Assembly (NCBI RefSeq): GCF_051014685.1
Contig: NW_027479798.1
Span: 1 to 64,000 of the forward strand
Length of the DNA: 64,000 nt
From: Ptiloglossa arizonensis
Lineage: Eukaryota; Arthropoda; Insecta; Hymenoptera; Colletidae
Reading direction: 5' to 3'
Part shown: positions 12,401-26,200 of the stretch, one piece after another
Position numbering within the stretch: position 1 is the first letter of the stretch
Layout of the letters: every line of letters starts with the position of its first letter
Notes under the pieces: model-generated
What the model was told of the DNA's origin: nothing
The model's input: the letters and a program-made list of their open reading frames with translations, nothing else
Databases searched by the model: none
Made by a program: the position numbers and the translations under genes

Positions 12401-14326
12401 GCCAAGAAATGGTTGAGAAGGCAAAAAATTTTTCGCAATTCTGCTGCTCCAAACGCTTAACCAGAATGGCCTAGGGAAAAAATACACATACAGTTGTAAT
12501 CGGGCGAGTTTCTACTTTCAGATGCAGTAGGAATTTTTGGGTTAGGTCAATCCGTTCGCGAGATATGGGAGTTTGAAGCTAAGAAATGGTTGAGAAGACA
12601 ACAAATTTTTCGCAATTCTGCTGCTCCAAACGATTAACCAGAATGGGCTAAGGAAAAGATACACATACCGCTGTAATCGGGCGAGTTTCTACTTTCAGAC
12701 ACAACAGGAATTTTTGCGTTAGGTCAATCCGTTCGCGAGATATGGGAGTTTGAAGACAAGAAATGGTTGAGAAGGCAAAAAATTTTTCGCAATTCTGCTG
12801 CTCCAAACGCTTAACCGGAATGGCCTAGGGAAAAAATACACATACCGTTGTAATCGGGCGAGTTTCTACTTTCAGATGCAATAGGAATTTTTGGGTTAGG
12901 TCAATCCGTTCGCGAGATATGGGAGTTTGAAGCCAAGAAATGGTTGAGAAGGCAAAAAATTTTTCGCAATTCTGCTGCTCCAAACGCTTAACCAGAATGG
13001 CCTAGGGAAAAAATACACATACCGTTGTAATCGGGCGAGTTTCTACTTTCAGATGCAACAGGAATTTTTGGGTTAGGTCAATCCGTTCGCGAGATATGGG
13101 AGTTTGAAGCTAAGAAATGGTTGAGAAGACAACAAATTTTTCGCAATTCTGCTGCTCCAAACGCTTAACCAGAATGGTCTAGGGAAAAAATACACATACC
13201 GTTGTAATCGGGCGAGTTTCTGTTTTCAGATGCAATTGGAATTTTTGGGTTAGGTCAATCCGTTCGCGAGATATGGGAGTTTGAAGCTAAGAAATGGTTG
13301 AGAAGGCAGAAAATTTTTCGCAATTCTGCTGCTCCAAACGCTTAACCAGAATGGCCTAGGGAAAAAATACACATACCGTTGTAATCGTGCGAGATTCGAC
13401 TTTCAGATGCAATACGAATTTTTGGGTTAGGTCAATCCGTTCGCGAGATATGGGAGTTTGAAGCTAAGAAATGGTTGAGAAGACAACAAATTTTTCGCAC
13501 TTCTGCTGCTCCAAACGCTTAACCAGAATGGCCTAGGGAAAAAATACACATACCGTTGTAATCGGGCGAGTTTCTGCTTTCAGATGCAATTGGAATTTTT
13601 GGGTTAGGTCAATCCGTTCGCGAGATATGGGAGTTTGAAGCCAAGAAATGGTTGAGAAGGCAAAAAATTTTTCGCAATTCTGCTGCTCCAAACGCTTAAC
13701 CAGAATTGCCTAGGGAAAAAATACACATGCCGCTGTAATCGGGCGAGTTTCTACTTTCAGATGCAATAGGAATTTTTGGGTTATGTCAATCCGTTCGCGA
13801 GATATGGGAGTTTGAAGCCAAGAAATGGTTGAGAAGGCAAAAAATTTTTCGCAATTCTTCTGCTCCAAACGCTTAACAGGAATGGCCTAGGGAAAAAATA
13901 CACATACCGTTGTAATCGGGAGAGTTTCTACTTTCAGATGCAATAGGAATTTTTTGGGTTAGGTCAATCCGTTCGCGAGATATGGGAGATTGAAGCCAAG
14001 AAATGGTTGAGAAGTCAAAAAATTTTTCGCAATTCGGCTGCTCCAAACGCTTAACCAGAATGGCCTAGGGAAAAAATACACATATCGTTGTAATCGGGCG
14101 AGTTTCTACTTTCAGATGCAATTGGAATTTTTGGGTTAGGTCAATCCGTTCGCGAGATATGGGAGTTTGAAGCTAAGAAATGGTTGAGAAGACAACAAAT
14201 TTTTCGCAATTCTGCTGCTCCAAACGCTCAACCAGAATGGCCTAGGAAAAAAATACACATACCGTTGTAATCGGGGGAGTTTCTACTTTCAGACGCAACA
14301 GGAATTTTTGGGTTAGGACAATCCGT

Positions 14327-14940
14327 TCGCGAGATATGGGAGTTTGAAGCCAAGAAATGGTTGAGAAGGCAGAAAATTTTTCGCAATTCTGCTGCTCCAA
14401 ACGCTTAACCAGAATGGCCTAGGGAAAAAATACACATACCGCTGTAATCGGGCGAGTTTCTACTTTCAGATGCAATAGGAATTTTTTGGGTTAGGTCAAT
14501 CCGTTCGCGAGATATGGGAGTTTGAAGCCAAGAAATGGTTGAGAAGGCAAAAAATTTTTCGCAATTCGGCTGCTCCAAACGCTTAACAAGAATGGCCTAG
14601 GGAAAAAATACACATACCGTTGTAATAGGGCGAGTTTCTACTTTCAGATGCAACAGGAATTTTTGGGTTAGGTCAATCCGTTCGCGAGATATGGGAGTTT
14701 GAAGCGAAGAAATGGTTGAGAAGACAACAAATTTTTTGCACTTCTGCTGCTCCAAACGCTGAACCAGAATGGCCTAGGGAAAAAATACACATACCGTTGT
14801 AATCTGGCGAGTTTCTACTTTCAGATGCAATTGGAATTTTTGTGTTAGGTCAATCCGTTCGCGAGATATTGGAGTTTGAAGCCAAGAAATGGTAGAGAAG
14901 GCAAAAAATTTTTCGCAATTCTGCTGCTCCAAACGCTTAA
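14327..14940 (+). repeat. 5-monomer-offset duplicate, left copy
   Basis: Matches 15213-15825 at 886 bp, which is five monomers plus one base. Shared marks, in order, are GGCAGAAAATTTT, a six-T run (14482-14487 and 15368-15373), AATTCGGCTGC, CTTAACAAGAATGG, GTAATAGGGCGAG and CGCTGAACCAG. Because the extra T is present in both copies, it was there before the duplication or was copied with it, and is not a random read error. Confidence 0.83.
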
Positions 14941-15210
14941 CCAGAATGGGCTAAGGAAAAAATACACATACCGCTGTAATCGGGCGAGTTTCTACTTTCA
15001 GACACAACAGGAATTTTTGGGTTAGGTCAATCCGTTCGCGAGATATGGGAGTTTGAAGCCAAGAAATGGTTGAGAAGACAACAAATTTTTCGCAATTCTG
15101 CTGCTCCAAACGCTTAACCAGAATGGCCTAGGGAAAAAATACACATACCGCTGTAATCGGGCTAGTTTCTACTTTCAGATGCAATAGGACTTCTTGGGTT
15201 AGGTCAATCC

Positions 15211-15227
15211 GTTCGCGAGATACGGGA
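15211..15227 (+). other. Perfect match to minimal CENP-B box core
   Basis: AGATACGGGAG variant outside the HOR domain, in divergent block B. Two more perfect sites lie at 16981-16997 and 19104-19120. Their scattered positions suggest that the T-to-C change either arose more than once or was spread by exchange. Confidence 0.45.
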
Positions 15228-15825
15228 GTTTGAAGCCAAGAAATGGTTGAGAAGGCAGAAAATTTTTCGCAATTCTGCTGCTCCAAACGCTTAACCAGAA
15301 TGGCCTAGGGAAAAAATACACATACCGCTGTAATCGGGCGAGTTTCTACTTTCAGATGCAATAGGAATTTTTTGGGTTAGGTCAATCCGTTCGCGAGATG
15401 TGGGAGTTTGAAGCCAAGAAATGGTTGATAAGGCAACAAATTTTTCGCAATTCGGCTGCTCCAAACGCTTAACAAGAATGGCCTAGGGAAAAAATACACA
15501 TACCGTTGTAATAGGGCGAGTTTCTACTTTCAGATGCAACAGGAATTTTTGGGTTAGGTCAATCCGTTCGCGAGATATGGGAGTTTGAAGCCAAGAAATG
15601 GTTGAGAAGACAACAAATTTTTCGCACTTCTGCTGCTCCAAACGCTGAACCAGAATGGCCTAGGGAAAAAATACACATACCGTTGTAATCGGGCGAGTTT
15701 CTACTTTCAGATGCAATTGGAATTTTTGGGTTAGGTCAATCCGTTCGCGAGATATGGGAGTTTGAAGCCAAGAAATGGTTGAGAAGGCAAAAAATTTTTC
15801 GCAATTCTGCTGCTCCAAACGCTTA
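15213..15825 (+). repeat. 5-monomer-offset duplicate, right copy
   Basis: Right-hand partner of 14327-14940, with the same rare variants. Private changes include AGATGTGGGAG near 15398 and GTTGATAAGG near 15424, so the pair has begun to diverge. Confidence 0.83.
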
Positions 15826-17690
15826 ACAAGAATGGCCTAGGGAAAAAATACACATACCGTTGTAATCGGGCGAGTTTCTACTTTCAGATGCAACAGGAAT
15901 TTTTGGGTTAGGTCAATCCGTTCGCGAGATATGGGAGTTTGAAGCTAAGAAATGGTTGAGAAGACAACAAATTTTTCGCAGTTCTGCTGCTCCAAACGCT
16001 CAACCAGAATGGGCCAGGGAAAAAATACACATACTGTTGTAATCGGGCGAGTTTCTACTTTCAGATGCAATTGAAATTTTTGGGTTAGGTCAATCCGTTC
16101 GCGAGATATGGGAGTTTGAAGCCAAGAAATGGTTGAGAATGCAATAAATTTTTCGCAATTCTGCTGCTCCAAACGCTTAACCAGAATGGCCTAGGGAAAA
16201 AATACACATACCGCTGTAATCGGGCTAGTTTCTACTTTCAGATGCAATACGACTTCTTGGGTTAGGTCAATCCGTTCGCGAGGTATGGGAGTTTGAAGAC
16301 AAGAAATGGTTGAGAAGGCAAAAAATTTTTCGCAATTCTGCTGCTCCAAACGCTTAACCAGAATGGCCTAGGGAAAAAATACACATACCGTTGTAATCGG
16401 GCGGGTTTCTACTTTCAGATGCAATAGGAATTTTTGGGTTAGGTTAATCCGTTCGCGAGATATGGGAGTTTGAGCCAAGAAATGGTTGAGAAGGCAAAAA
16501 ATTTTTCGCAATTCTGCTGCTCCAAACGCTTAACCAGAATGGCCTAGGGGAAAAATACACATAACCCTGTAATCGGGCGAGTTTCTACTTTCAGATGCAA
16601 TAGGAATTTTTGCGTTAGGTCAATCTGTTCGCGAGATATGGGAGTTTGAAGCTAAGAAATGGTTGAGAAGGCAAAAAATGTTTCGCAATTCTGCTGCTCC
16701 AAACGCTTAACCAGAATGGTCTAGGGAAAAAATACAAATACCGTTGTAATAGGGCGAGTTTCTACTTTCAGATGCAATTGGAATTTTTGGGTTAGGTCAA
16801 TCCGTTCGCGAGATATGGGAGTTTGAAGCCAAGAAATGGTTGAGAGGGCAAACAATTTTTCGCAATTCTGCTGCTCCAAACGCTTAACCAGAATGGCCTA
16901 GGGAAAAAATACACATACCGTTGTAATCGGTCGAGTTTCTACTTTCAGATGCAATAGGAATTTTTGGGTTAGGTCAATCCGTTCGCGAGATACGGGAGTT
17001 TGAAGCCAAGAAATGGTTGAGAAGGCAAAAAATTTTTCGCAATTCTGCTGCTCCAAACGCTTAACCAGAATGGCCTAGGGAAAAAATACACATACCGTTG
17101 TAATCGGGCGAGTTTCTACTTTCAGATGCAACAGGAATTTTTGGGTTAGGTCAATCCGTTCGCGAGATATGGGAGTTTGAAGCTAAGAAATGGTTGAGAA
17201 GACAACAAATTTTTCGCACTTCTGCTGCTCCAAACGCTTAACCAGAATGGCCTAGGGAAAAAATACACATACCGTTGTAATCGGGCGAGATTCGACTTTC
17301 AGATGCAATAGGAATTTTTGGGTTAGGTCAATCCGTTGGCGAGATATGGGAGTTTGAAGCTAAGAAATGGTTGAGAAGACAACAAATTTTTCGCACTTCT
17401 GCTGCTCCAAACGCTTAACCAGAATGGTCTAGGGAAAAAATACACATACCGTTGTAATCGGGCGAGTTTCTACTTTCAGATGCAATTGGAATTTTTGGGT
17501 TAGGTTCATCCGTTCGCGAGATATGGGAGTTTGAGCCAAGAAATGGTTGAGAAGGCAAAAAATTTTTCGCAATTCTGCTGCTCCAAACGCTTAACCAGAA
17601 TGGCCTAGGGCGAAAATACACATACCGTTGTAATCGGGCTAGTTTCTACTTTCAGATGCAATAGGAATTTTTGGGTGAGGTCAATCCGTT

Positions 17691-20600
17691 CGCGAGATAT
17701 GGGACTTTGAAACTAAGAAATGGTTGAGAAGACAACAAATTTTTCGCACTTCTGCTGCTCCAAACGCTTAACCAGAATGGCCTAGGAAAAAAATACACAT
17801 ACCGTTGTAATCGGGCGAGTTTCTACTTTCAGACGCAACAGGAATTTTTGGGTTAGGTCAATCCGTTCGCGAGATATGGGAGTTTGAAGCCAAGAAATGG
17901 TTGACAAGGCAAAAAATTTTTCGCAATTCTGCTGCTCCAAACGGTTAACCAGAATGGCCTAGGGAGAAAATACACATACCCCTGTAATCGGGCTAGTTTC
18001 TACTTTCAGATGCAATTGGAATTTTTGGGTTAGGTCAATCCGTTCGCGAGATATGGGAGTTTGAAGCCAAGAAATGGTTGAGAAGGCAAAAAATGTTTCG
18101 CACTTCTGCTGCTCCAAACGCTTAACCAGAATGGCCTAGGGAAAAAATACACATACCATTGTAATCGGGCGAGTTTCTACTTTCAGATGCAATAGGAATT
18201 TTTGGGTTAGGTCAATCCGTTCGTGAGATATGGCAGTTTGAAGCTAAGAAATGGTTGAGAAGACAACAAATTTTTCGCACCTCTGCTGCTCCAAACGCTT
18301 AACCAGAATGGCCTAGGGAAAAAATACACATACCGTTGTAATCGGGCGAGTTTCTACTTTCAGACGCAACAGGCATTTTTGGGTTAGGTCAATCCGTTCG
18401 CGAGATATGGGAGTTTGAAGCCAAGAAATGGTTGAGAAGGCAAAAAATTTTTCGCAATTCTGCTGCTCCAAACGCTTAACCAGAGTGGCCCAGGGAAAAA
18501 ATACACATACCGTTGTAATCGGGCGAGTTTCTTCTTTCAGATGCAATAGGAATTTTTGGGTTAGGTCAATCCGTTCGCGAGATATGGGAGTTTGAAGCCA
18601 AGAAATGGTTGAGAAGGCAAAAAATTTTTCGCAATTCTGCTGCTCCAAACGCTTAACCAGAAAGGCCTAGGGAAAAAATACACATATCGTTGTAATCGGG
18701 CGAATTTCTACTTTCAGATGCAATAGGAATTTTTGGGTTAGGTCAATCCGTTCGCGAAATATGGGAGTTTGAAGCCAAGAAATGGTTGAGAAGGCAAAAA
18801 ATTTTTCGCAATTCTGCTGCTCCAATCGCTTAACCAGAATGGCCTAGGGAAAAAATACACATACCGTTGTAATTGGGCGAGTTTCTACTTTCAGATGCAA
18901 TAGGAATTTTTGGGTTAGGTCAATCCGTTCGCGAGATATGGGAGTTTGAAGCCAAGAAATGGTTGAGAAGGCAAAAAATTTTTCGCAATTCTGCTGCTCC
19001 AAACGGTTAACCAGAATGGCCTAGGGAGAAAATACACATACCCCTGTAATCGGGCTAGTTTCTACTTTCAGATGCAATAGGAATTTTTGGGTTAGGTCAA
19101 TCCGTTCGCGAGATACGGGAGTTTGAAGCTAAGAAATGGTTGAGAAGACCACAAATTTTTCGCACTTCTGCTGCTCCAAGCGCTTAACCAGAATGGCCTA
19201 GGGAAAAAATACACATACCGTTGTAATCGGGCGAGATTCGAATTTCAGATGCAATAGTAATTTTTGGGTGAGGTCAATCCGTTCGCGAGATATGGGACTT
19301 TGAAACTAAGAAATGGTTGAGAAGACAACAAATTTTTCGCACTTCTGCTGCTCCAAACGCTTAACCAGAATGGCCTAGGAAAAAAATACACATACCGTTG
19401 TAATCGGGCGAGTTTCTGCTTTCAGACGCAACAGGAATTTTTGGGTTAGGGCAATCCGTTCGTGAGATATGGGAGTTTGAAACCAAGAAATGGTTGACAA
19501 GGCAAAAAATTTTTGGCAATTCTGCTGCTCCAAACGGTTAACCAGAATGGCCTAGGGAGAAAATACACATACCCCTGTAATCGGGCTAGTTTCTACTTTC
19601 AGATGCAATAGGAATTTTTGGGTTAGGTCAATCCGTTCGCGAGATATGGGAGTTTGAAGCCAAGAAATGGTTGAGAAGGCAAAAAATTTTTCGCAATTCT
19701 GCTGCTCCAAACGCTTAACAAGAATGGCCTAGGGAAAAAATACACATACCATTGTAATCGGGCGAGTTTCTACTTTCAGATGCAACAGGAATTTTTGGGT
19801 TAGGTCAATCCGTTCGCGAGATATGGGAGTTTGAAGCAAAGAAATGGTTGAGAAGGCAAAAAATTTTTCGCAATTCTGCTGCTCCAAACGCTTCACCAAA
19901 ATGGCCAAGGGAAAAAATACACATACCGTTGTAATCGGGCGAGTTTCTACTTTCAGATGCAACAGGAATTTTTGGGTTAGGTCAATCCGTTCGCGAGATA
20001 TGGGAGTTTGAAGCTAAGAAATGGTTGAGAAGACAACAAATTTTTCGCACTTCTGCTGCTCCAAACGCTTAACCAGAATGGTCTAGGGAAAAAATACACA
20101 TACCGTTGTAATCGGGCGAGTTTCTACCTTCAGATGCAATAGGAATTTTTGGGTTAGGTCAATCCGTTCGCGAGATATGGGAGTCTGAAGCCAAGAAATG
20201 GTTGAGAAGGCAAAAAATTTTTCGCAATTCTGCTGCTCCAAACGCTTAACCAGAATGGCCTAGGGAAAAAATACACATACCGCTGTAATCGGGCGAGTTT
20301 CTACTTTCAGATGCAATAGGAATTTTTGGGTTAGGTCAATCCGTTCGCGAGATATGGGAGTTTGAAGCCAAGAAATGGTTGAGAAGGCAAAAAATTTTTC
20401 GCAATTCTTCTGCTCCAAACGCTTAACCAGAATGGCCTAGGAAAAAAATACACATACCGTTGTAATCGGGCGAGTTTCTACTTTCAGACGCAACAGGAAT
20501 TTTTGGGTTAGGTCAATCCGTTCGGGAGATATGGGAGTTTGAAGCCAAGAAATGGTTGACAAGGCAAAAAATTTTTCGCAATTCTGCCGCTCCAAACGGT

Positions 20601-21690
20601 TAACCAGAATGGCCTAGGGAGAAAATACACATACCCCTGTAATCGGGCTAGTTTCTACTTTCAGATGCAATAGGAATTTTTGGGTTAGGTCAATCCGTTC
20701 GCGAGATATGGGAGTTTGAAGCCAAGAAATGGTTGAGAAGGCAAAAAATTTTTCGCAATTCTGCTGCTCCAAACGCTTAACCAAAATGGCCAAGGGAAAA
20801 AATACACATACCGTTGTAATCGGGCGAGTTTCTACTTTCAGATGCAACAGGAATTTTTTGGTTAGGTCAATCCGTTCGCGAGATATGGGAGTTTGAAGCT
20901 AAGAAATGGTTGAGAAGACAACAAATTTTTCGCACTTCTGCTGCTCCAAACGCTTAACCAGAATGGTCTAGGGAAAAAATACGCATACCGTTGTAATCGG
21001 GCGTGTTTCTACTTTCAGATGCAATAGGAATTTTTGGGTTAGGTCAATCCGTTCGCGAGATATGGGAGTTTGAAGCCAAGAAATGGTTGAGAAGGCAAAA
21101 AATTTTTCGCAATTCTGCTGCTCCAAACGCTTAACCAGAATTGCCTAGGGAAAAAATACACATACCGCTGTAATCGGGCGAGTTTCTACTTTCAGATGCA
21201 ATAGGAATTTTTGGGTTAGGTCAATCCGTTCGCGAGATATGGGAGTTTGAAGCCAAGAAATGGTTGAGGAGGCAAAAAATTTTTCGCAATTCTTCTGCTC
21301 CAAACGCTTAACCAGAATGAACTAGGAAAAAAATACACATACCGTTGTAATCGGGCGAGCTTCTACTTTCAGACGCAACAGGAATTTTTGGGTTAGGTCA
21401 ATCCGTTCGCGAGATATGGGAGTTTGAAGCCAAGAAATGGTTGACAAGGCAAAAAATTTTTCGCAATTCTGCTGCTCCAAACGCTTAACCAGAATGGCCT
21501 AGGGAAAAAATACACATACCGTTGTAATCGGGCGAGTTTCTACTTTCAGATGCAACAGGAATTTTTGGGTTAGGTCAATCCGTTCGCGAGATATGGGAGT
21601 TTGAAGCCAAGAAATGATTGAGAAGACAACAAATCTTTCGCACTTCTGCTGCTCCAAACGTTTAACCAGAATGGCCTAGGGAAAAAATAC
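17691..21690 (+). repeat. Block C: repeats with recurrent TTGACAAGG / CGGTTAACC monomers
   Basis: All satellite. A marked monomer cluster recurs: GGGTGAGGTC, GGGACTTTGAAACTAAG, CCTAGGAAAAAAATAC, GGTTGACAAGGC, CCAAACGGTTAACC, GGGAGAAAATAC and CCCCTGTAATCGGGCTAG. It begins near 17676 and again near 19269, nine monomers apart. Its later part returns at 20436 (six monomers on), and a weaker trace lies at 21321 (five more). The same TTGACAAGG...CGGTTAACC monomer is then part of the 12-mer higher-order repeat to the right, so block C looks like its precursor region. Confidence 0.78.
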
Positions 21691-21935
21691 ACATACCGTT
21701 GTAATCGGGCGAGTTTCTACTTTCAGATGCAATAGGAATTTTTGGGTTAGGTCAATCCGTTCGCGAGATATGGGAGTTTGAAGCCAAGAAATGGTTGAGA
21801 AGGCAAAAAATTTTTCGCAATTCTGCTGCTCCAAACGCTTAACCAGAATGGCCTAGGGAAAAAATACACATACCGCTGTAATCGGGCGAGTTTCTAGTTT
21901 CAAATGCAACAGGAATTTTTGGGTTAGGTCAATCC

Positions 21936-21952
21936 GTTCGCGAGATACGGGA
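21936..21952 (+). other. Perfect match to minimal CENP-B box core
   Basis: The 17 bases GTTCGCGAGATACGGGA fit NTTCGNNNNANNCGGGN, the minimal mammalian CENP-B-binding core, at all nine fixed positions. The ordinary monomer has TGGG in place of CGGG. The site spans the start of HOR copy 1. Whether any CENP-B-like protein binds it is unknown, and chance is possible because the ordinary monomer is only one base away. Confidence 0.5.
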
Positions 21953-24073
21953 GTTTGAAGCTAAGAAATGGTTGAGAAGACCACAAATTTTTCGCACTTC
22001 TGCTGCTCCAAACGCTTAACCAGAATGGCCTAGGGAAGAAATTCACATACCGTTGTAATCGGGCGAGTTTCTACTTTCAGACGCAACAGGAATTTTTGGG
22101 TTAGGTCAATCCGTTCGCGAGATATGGGAGTTTGAAGCCAAGAAATGGTTGAGAAGGCAAAAAATTTTTCGCAATTCTGCTGCTTCAAACGCTTAACCAG
22201 ATTGGCCTAGGGAAAAAATACACATACCGTTGTAATCGGGCGAGTTTCTACTTTCAGATGCAATAGGAATTTTTGGGTTAGGTCAATCCTTTCGCGAGAT
22301 ATGGGAGTTTGAAACTAAGAAATGGTTGAGAAGACAACAAATTTTTCGCAATTGTGCTGCTCCAAACGCTCAACCAGAATGGCCTAGGAAAAAAATACAC
22401 ATACCGTTGTAATCGGGCGAGTTTCTACTTTCAGATGCAACAGGAATTTTTGGGTTAGGTCAATCCGTTCGCGAGATATGGGTGTTTGAAGCTAAGAAAT
22501 GGTTGAGAAGAAAACAAATTTTTCGCATTTCTGCTGCCCCAAACGCTTAACCAGAATGGCCTAGGAAAAAAATACACATACCGTTGTAATCGGGCGAGTT
22601 TCTACTTTCAGATGCAACAGGAATTTTTGGGTTAGGTCAATCCGTTCGCGAGATATGGGAGTTTGAAGCAAAGAAATGGTTGAGAAGGCAAAAAATTTTT
22701 CGCAATTCTGCTGCTCCAAACGATTAACCAGAATGGCCTAGGGAAAGAATACACATACCGTTGTAATCGGGCGAGTTTCTACTTTCAGATGCAATAGGAA
22801 TTTTTGGGTTAGGTCAATCCGTTCGTGAGATATGGCAGTTTGAAACTAAGAAATGGTTGAGAAGACAACAAATTTTTCGCACCTCTGCTGCTCCAAACGC
22901 TTAACCAGAATGGCCTAGGGAAAAAATACACATACCGTTGTAATCGGGCGAGTTTCTACTTTCAGACGCAACAGGCATGTTTGGGTTAGGTCAATCCGTT
23001 CGCGAGATATGGGAGTTTGAAGCCAAGAAATGGTTGACAAGGCAAAAAATTTTTCGCAATTCTGCTGCTCCAAACGGTTAACCAGAATGGCCTAGGGAGA
23101 AAATACACATACCCCTGTAATCGGGCTAGTTTCTACTTTCAGATGCAATAGGAATTTTTGGGTTAGGTCAATCCGTTCGCGAGATATGGGAGTTTGAAGC
23201 CAAGATATGGTTGAGAAGGCAAAAAATTTTACGCAATTCTGCTGCTCCAAACGCTTAACCAGAATGGCCTAGGGAAAAAATACACACACCGTTGTAACCG
23301 GGCGAGTTTGTACTTTCAGATGCAATAGGAATTTTTGGGTTAGGTCAATCCGTTCGCGAGATGTGGGAGTTTGAAGCCAAGAAATGGTTGAGAAGGCAAA
23401 AAATTTTTCGCAATTCTGCTGCTCCAAACGCTTAACCAGAATGGCCTAGGGAAAAAATACACATACCGCTGTAATCGGGCGAGTTTCTACTTTCAGATGC
23501 AATAGGAATTTTTGGGTTAGGTCAATCCGTTCGCGAGATATGGGAGTTTGAAGCCAAGAAATGGTTGAGAAGGCAAACAATTTTTCGCAATTCTTTTGCT
23601 CCAAACGCTTAACCAGAATGGCCTAGGGAAAAAATACACATACCGTTGTAATCGGGCGAGTTTCTACTTTCAGATGCAACAGGAATTTTTGGGTTAGGTC
23701 AATCCGTTCGCGAGATATGGGAGCTTGAAGCTAAGAAATGGTTGAGAAGACAACAAATTTTTCGCACGTCTGCTGCTCCAAACGCTTAACCAGAATGGTC
23801 TAGGGAAAAAATACACATACCGTTGTAATCGGGCGAGTTTCTACTTTCAGATGCAATAGGAATTTTTGGGTTAGGTCAATCCGTTCGCGAGATATGGGAG
23901 TTTGAAGCCAAGAAATGGTTGAGAAGGCAAAAAATTTTTCGCAATTCTGCTGCTCCAAACGCTTAACCAGAATGGCCTAGGGAAAAAATACACATACCGC
24001 TGTAATCGGGCGAGTTTCTACTTTCAAATGCAACAGGAATTTTTGGGTTAGGTCAATCCGTTCGCGAGATACG
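21950..24073 (+). repeat. 12-mer HOR copy 1
   Basis: Full 2,124-bp unit. Private or near-private changes against copy 2 are few, for example GGGAAAGAATAC near 22741. Copies 1 and 2 share CCTAGGGAAG and TTTTTCGCATTTC at sites where copies 3 and 4 share different bases, so 1 and 2 form one sister pair. Confidence 0.9.
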
Positions 24074-24076
24074 GGA
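24060..24076 (+). other. Perfect match to minimal CENP-B box core
   Basis: Same 17-base site at the start of HOR copy 2, exactly 2,124 bp from the first. It is present by descent, so it is not independent evidence. Confidence 0.5.
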
Positions 24077-26197
24077 GTTTGAAGCTAAGAAATGGTTGAG
24101 AAGACCACAAATTTTTCGCACTTCTGCTGCTCCAAACGCTTAACCAGAATGGCCTAGGGAAGAAATTCACATACCGTTGTAATCGGGCGAGTTTCTACTT
24201 TCAGACGCAACAGGAATTTTTGGGTTAGGTCAATCCGTTCGCGAGATATGGGAGTTTGAAGCCAAGAAATGGTTGAGAAGGCAAAAAATTTTTCGCAATT
24301 CTGCTGCTTCAAACGCTTAACCAGATTGGCCTAGGGAAAAAATACACATACCGTTGTAATCGGGCGAGTTTCTACTTTCAGATGCAATAGGAATTTTTGG
24401 GTTAGGTCAATCCTTTCGCGAGATATGGGAGTTTGAAACTAAGAAATGGTTGAGAAGACAACAAATTTTTCGCAATTGTGCTGCTCCAAACGCTCAACCA
24501 GAATGGCCTAGGAAAAAAATACACATACCGTTGTAATCGGGCGAGTTTCTACTTACAGATGCAACAGGAATTTTTGGGTTAGGTCAATCCGTTCGCGAGA
24601 TATGGGTGTTTGAAGCTAAGAAATGGTTGAGAAGAAAACAAATTTTTCGCATTTCTGCTGCCCCAAACGCTTAACCAGAATGGCCTAGGAAAAAAATACA
24701 CATACCGTTGTAATCGGGCGAGTTTCTACTTTCAGATGCAACAGGAATTTTTGGGTTAGGTCAATCCGTTCGCGAGATATGGGAGTTTGAAGCAAAGAAA
24801 TGGTTGAGAAGGCAAAAAATTTTTCGCAATTCTGCTGCTCCAAACGATTAACCAGAATGGCCTAGGGAAAAAATACACATACCGTTGTAATCGGGCGAGT
24901 TTCTACTTTCAGATGCAATAGGAATTTTTGGGTTAGGTCAATCCGTTCGTGAGATATGGCAGTTTGAAACTAAGAAATGGTTGAGAAGACAACAAATTTT
25001 TCGCACCTCTGCTGCTCCAAACGCTTAACCAGAATGGCCTAGGGAAAAAATACACATACCGTTGTAATCGGGCGAGTTTCTACTTTCAGACGCAACAGGC
25101 ATGTTTGGGTTAGGTCAATCCGTTCGCGAGATATGGGAGTTTGAAGCCAAGAAATGGTTGACAAGGCAAAAAATTTTTCGCAATTCTGCTGCTCCAAACG
25201 GTTAACCAGAATGGCCTAGGGAGAAAATACACATACCCCTGTAATCGGGCTAGTTTCTACTTTCAGATGCAATAGGAATTTTTGGGTTAGGTCAATCCGT
25301 TCGCGAGATATGGGAGTTTGAAGCCAAGATATGGTTGAGAAGGCAAAAAATTTTACGCAATTCTGCTGCTCCAAACGCTTAACCAGAATGGCCTAGGGAA
25401 AAAATACACACACCGTTGTAACCGGGCGAGTTTGTACTTTCAGATGCAATAGGAATTTTTGGGTTAGGTCAATCCGTTCGCGAGATGTGGGAGTTTGAAG
25501 CCAAGAAATGGTTGAGAAGGCAAAAAATTTTTCGCAATTCTGCTGCTCCAAACGCTTAACCAGAATGGCCTAGGGAAAAAATACACATACCGCTGAAATC
25601 GGGCGAGTTTCTACTTTCAGATGCAATAGGAATTTTTGGGTTAGGTCAATCCGTTCGCGAGATATGGGAGTTTGAAGCCAAGAAATGGTTGAGAAGGCAA
25701 ACAATTTTTCGCAATTCTTTTGCTCCAAACGCTTAACCAGAATGGCCTAGGGAAAAAATACACATACCGTTGTAATCGGGCGAGTTTCTACTTTCAGATG
25801 CAACAGGAATTTTTGGGTTAGGTCAATCCGTTCGCGAGATATGGGAGCTTGAAGCTAAGAAATGGTTGAGAAGACAACAAATTTTTCGCACGTCTGCTGC
25901 TCCAAACGCTTAACCAGAATGGTCTAGGGAAAAAATACACATACCGTTGTAATCGGGCGAGTTTCTACTTTCAGATGCAATAGGAATTTTTGGGTTAGGT
26001 CAATCCGTTCGCGAGATATGGGAGTTTGAAGCCAAGAAATGGTTGAGAAGGCAAAAAATTTTTCGCAATTCTGCTGCTCCAAACGCTTAACCAGAATGGC
26101 CTAGGGAAAAAATACACATACCGCTGTAATCGGGCGAGTTTCTACTTTCAAATGCAACAGGAATTTTTGGGTTAGGTCAATCCGTTCGCGAGATACG
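24074..26197 (+). repeat. 12-mer HOR copy 2
   Basis: Full 2,124-bp unit, nearly identical to copy 1. Differences I saw are CTTACAG (for CTTTCAG) near 24552 and CCGCTGAAATC (for CCGCTGTAATC) near 25591. Confidence 0.9.
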
Positions 26198-26200
26198 GGA
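26184..26200 (+). other. Perfect match to minimal CENP-B box core
   Basis: Same site at the start of HOR copy 3. It survived even though this copy lost four of twelve monomers. Confidence 0.5.

Larger units (their letters stand above)
10001..17690 (+). repeat. Block B: most divergent satellite stretch
   Basis: Only 177-bp monomers, but with more private substitutions per copy than elsewhere. Examples are CTTCTCCTGCCCC near 10494, CCAAAAGC near 10502, AATTCGTCTGC near 11376, GACTTCTTGGG near 15188 and 16251, and ATATTGGAG near 14868. Five of the eleven indels I found are here: T-run gains at 13950, 14482 and 15368, and A losses near 16472 and 17533. Apart from the 5-monomer duplication listed separately I see little long-range order. 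This resembles older, less homogenised array. No gene or inserted element is visible. Confidence 0.8.
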
